A stretch of DNA of 64,000 bases, from NCBI GenBank assembly GCA_016841605.1, contig JAENYV010000010.1:96662-160661 (forward strand). The letters are read 5' to 3'. Source of the DNA: Dethiobacter alkaliphilus. GTDB lineage: Bacteria > Bacillota > Dethiobacteria > DTU022 > UBA8154. Under the pieces are notes generated by a model. It searched no databases. It was not told where the DNA came from and saw nothing but the letters and a program-made list of their open reading frames with translations. Shown here one piece after another: positions 61,636-64,000 of the stretch (its first letter is position 1; each line of letters starts with the position of its first letter). Made by a program: the position numbers and the translations under genes.

Positions 61636-63927
61636 ATGAATCAATTATCAACTGTGGGCTTTCCAAGAATAGGAGCACAGCGGCAGCTAAAAAAATGGGT
61701 GGAAGCTTACTTTAAAGAAAAGCTGTCAATGGATGAATTACAGCAGAATGCGGCTGAGCTAAGAAAACAGCATTGGTTGCTGCAACAGCAAAATAACATT
61801 GCTTTTATCCCCTCAAATGATTTTTCTTTTTACGATACATTTCTGGATATGGCTTTTTTGTTAAATGTAATTCCGGAAGTGCACCGGAATTTAAACCTGA
61901 ATAAGCTTGATACATATTTTGCCATGGCGAAAGGTTATCAGAAGGGTAACCACGATGCAAGAGCGCTTCCCATGAAAAAATGGTTTAACACGAATTACCA
62001 TTATATTGTTCCGTTAATTGACGGGCAAACGAGATTTAAACTGAACGATATCAAGCTTTTTGATGAATATAACGAGGCGGTTGCCCTGGGGATCAAAACC
62101 AAGCCGGTTATTATCGGACCCTTTACCTTCTTAAAGCTTTCCAAAATCGACACAAAGGATAAAACTTATTTCAATTATGGTGAAGAGATAACTAAAGTTT
62201 ATTCCGATCTTTTTGCCAGGCTTAACAAGTTAAATGCCGAGTATATTCAGATAGACGAACCGATTCTTGTCACAGATTTGGGAAAAGAGGATGTTGAATT
62301 TTTCGTTACTCTCTATAAAACATTGTTACAAGATAAAAAAAATTTGAAAGTGCTCTTGCAGACATATTTTGGAGACATCCGCGATGTATATGAAAAAGCT
62401 GCAACCCTGGATTTTGATGCTCTTGGACTGGACTTTCTTGAGGGCGGCAAAAATATTAAATTAATTGAGAAATTCGGCTTTCCAAGAGATAAAATTCTCT
62501 TTGCAGGTATTGTTAATGGAAAGAATATCTGGATTAATAATTATCAAAGCAGTTTGGAGTTGCTGGGTTTACTGGAAAGGCATGTTGACAGGGATAGAAT
62601 CGTTTTAAATACCTCTTGCTCGCTCCTGCATGTCCCCTATACCACAGCAAGTGAAAAACAAATGGAGAAGAAATACAAAAAACACCTTGCTTTTGCTGAA
62701 GAAAAACTAAAGGAGCTTAATGATATTGCGGTACTGTTGCAGACAGATAACTATGCCTTAAATAAAAAATATGAGGAAAACATTCTTTCCGTCAAGGAAA
62801 AACTTGAAAATAATGTAATTTTTGCTGAAAATTTGCGTAAAGATGTGGCCGGCTTTCTTGATGCGGATATTGTAAGGCAGCCGTCTTTTGAATCAAGGAT
62901 CAAAGAACAAAAGGAAAGACTGCAATTACCTGCGTTGCCGACAACGACGATTGGTTCCTTTCCTCAAACTGATGAAGTAAGGATTTTGCGAAAGAAATTT
63001 AAAAACGGAGAGATATCGTCCGACAAGTATAATGAAAAAATTAAGGAAAAAATAGCTGAAATAATTAGATTGCAGGAGGATATGGGCCTTGATGTCCTTG
63101 TCCACGGGGAATTTGAAAGAAATGATATGGTGGAGTATTTTGGGGAGAACTTGTCGGGCTTTTTGTTCACTCAAAATGGCTGGGTTCAGTCTTACGGGAC
63201 AAGATGCGTAAAGCCCCCGATTATTTTTGGGGATATAACAAGGAAAAAGCCGATTACTGTTGATTATCTGGCGTACGCACAGAGTCTTACTGATAAACCT
63301 GTGAAAGGAATGCTGACCGGACCAGTGACAATATTGAACTGGTCATTTCCAAGGGAAGACTTACCCTTGAGTGATATAGCCTATCAGATTGCTCTCGCCA
63401 TAAAGGCTGAAGTACAAGATCTTGAAGCAAGGGGAATCAAAATAATACAGATAGATGAAGCAGCCTTAAGGGAGAAATTGCCTCTTCGCAAAAAAGATTG
63501 GCATCATGAATACTTAAGCTGGGCTATCAATGCTTTCCGGCTTGTCCATTCCTCTGTTCAATCTCTTACGCAAATTCATACGCATATGTGTTACAGTGAA
63601 TTTGAGGATATTATCAAAGAAATAGATGCTATGGATGCCGACGTAATAACTTTTGAAGCGGCAAAAACCGACCTGTCTATTCTGGACGTATTGGTAGCAC
63701 ACAATTTTCGTACGGAGGTCGGTCCGGGCGTCTACGATATCCATTCCCCCAGAATTCCGGGTAAAGAGGAGATAAAAGAAATTATTGTCAAAATGATTAA
63801 TAAGCTGGAGAGGGAAAAAGTCTGGGTCAATCCTGATTGTGGGCTGAAAACCAGAGGAATGCAGGAAACTGTGGCGAGCTTGAAAAACATGGTGGAGGCA
63901 GTCAAAGAAATAAGAGAAAAAATCTAA
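61636..63927 (+). CDS. metE: Cobalamin-independent methionine synthase
   Basis: A 763-residue enzyme that transfers the methyl of 5-methyltetrahydropteroyl-triglutamate to homocysteine. The N-terminal barrel opens 'STVGFPRIGAQRQLKKWVEAYF' and has 'HDARALPMKKWFNTNYHYIVP'. The C-terminal barrel has 'PTTTIGSFPQTDEVRILRKKF', the zinc ligands in 'HTHMCYSEF' (His, Cys) and 'VNPDCGLKTRG' (Cys), plus 'FERNDMVEYFGE'. ATG 61636 sits 5 nt after the riboswitch-controlled SD. Control by B12 makes sense because the cell would prefer the B12-dependent MetH when B12 is available. Confidence 0.97.
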   Translation: MNQLSTVGFPRIGAQRQLKKWVEAYFKEKLSMDELQQNAAELRKQHWLLQQQNNIAFIPSNDFSFYDTFLDMAFLLNVIPEVHRNLNLNKLDTYFAMAKGYQKGNHDARALPMKKWFNTNYHYIVPLIDGQTRFKLNDIKLFDEYNEAVALGIKTKPVIIGPFTFLKLSKIDTKDKTYFNYGEEITKVYSDLFARLNKLNAEYIQIDEPILVTDLGKEDVEFFVTLYKTLLQDKKNLKVLLQTYFGDIRDVYEKAATLDFDALGLDFLEGGKNIKLIEKFGFPRDKILFAGIVNGKNIWINNYQSSLELLGLLERHVDRDRIVLNTSCSLLHVPYTTASEKQMEKKYKKHLAFAEEKLKELNDIAVLLQTDNYALNKKYEENILSVKEKLENNVIFAENLRKDVAGFLDADIVRQPSFESRIKEQKERLQLPALPTTTIGSFPQTDEVRILRKKFKNGEISSDKYNEKIKEKIAEIIRLQEDMGLDVLVHGEFERNDMVEYFGENLSGFLFTQNGWVQSYGTRCVKPPIIFGDITRKKPITVDYLAYAQSLTDKPVKGMLTGPVTILNWSFPREDLPLSDIAYQIALAIKAEVQDLEARGIKIIQIDEAALREKLPLRKKDWHHEYLSWAINAFRLVHSSVQSLTQIHTHMCYSEFEDIIKEIDAMDADVITFEAAKTDLSILDVLVAHNFRTEVGPGVYDIHSPRIPGKEEIKEIIVKMINKLEREKVWVNPDCGLKTRGMQETVASLKNMVEAVKEIREKI

Positions 63928-64000
63928 CATTATTTCATATTCAACATCACTATAGTTGCATAAAGCAGATTTTCATATGTCAAACAATAGAATCGGGTAA

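Overview
The window looks like the chromosome of a low-to-mid GC Firmicute, most likely an anaerobic or spore-forming member of the Clostridia (Peptococcaceae-like). This rests on gene content rather than on any rRNA: strong Shine-Dalgarno sites, T-box, yybP-ykoY and cobalamin leaders, a zinc-type adenylate kinase, pgsBC-type polyglutamate genes, a lipoprotein serpin pair, and a PbpA/RodA-type cell-wall operon. No rRNA, tRNA or CRISPR array was seen.

Layout. (1) 1-3440: a PadR regulator translationally coupled to an unusual flavodoxin-SCP2-membrane fusion, a DUF1648 membrane protein and a flavodoxin. (2) 3624-7990: a fused endonuclease Q-like/UvrD helicase, then a REP-associated tyrosine transposase bracketed by inverted REP-like repeats, one of which forms the 3' end of a tetR gene. 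(3) 7956-14372: tetR divergent from a MacAB-like exporter operon (ATPase, FtsX permease, HlyD adaptor) that ends in a membrane metallophosphoesterase. (4) 14500-18456: PPC-domain protein, a lipoprotein, and a rifampicin phosphotransferase-like gene that appears to start at CTG. (5) 18544-24076: aroF-pheA under a T-box leader, then an operon of FHA-FtsW/RodA and a penicillin-binding protein. (6) 24468-28366: LysE exporter, adk, a serpin, a DUF6530-like gene and a GIY-YIG gene. (7) 28437-33407: an ABC-F protein behind an attenuator with a 7-codon leader peptide, and a P-type ATPase behind a yybP-ykoY (Mn) riboswitch. (8) 33789-37584: pgsB, pgsC, a small membrane protein and a polyglutamate-hydrolase-like protein that has lost key residues; no pgsA is present; a second, intact-looking hydrolase faces it. 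(9) 37872-47962: PadR/permease-prefix pair, MATE pump, an alpha-amylase with its TetR regulator and two matching operators, a Phd-Uma2 fusion, YggL, a PNPOx-like protein, an AraC regulator, an MBL hydrolase and a second serpin. (10) 48207-51752: an orphan small protein, an IS110 remnant, a copper-amine-oxidase-N domain protein, a membrane-anchored MutS-like ATPase, and a tiny membrane ORF with a possible -1 frameshift. (11) 52115-60432: a tightly coupled Wadjet-type operon (jetD, jetA, jetB, jetC) led by a short MNT nucleotidyltransferase gene. (12) 60498-63927: a PhoU-like helical protein, and metE under a cobalamin riboswitch.

The most interesting systems are the MNT-led Wadjet operon, the pgsA-less polyglutamate operon with a probable pseudo-hydrolase, the ABC-F attenuator, and the Phd-Uma2 fusion with operator-like sites spaced exactly 22 bp apart. 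Product names come from motif recognition and memory of the families; no database search was possible.
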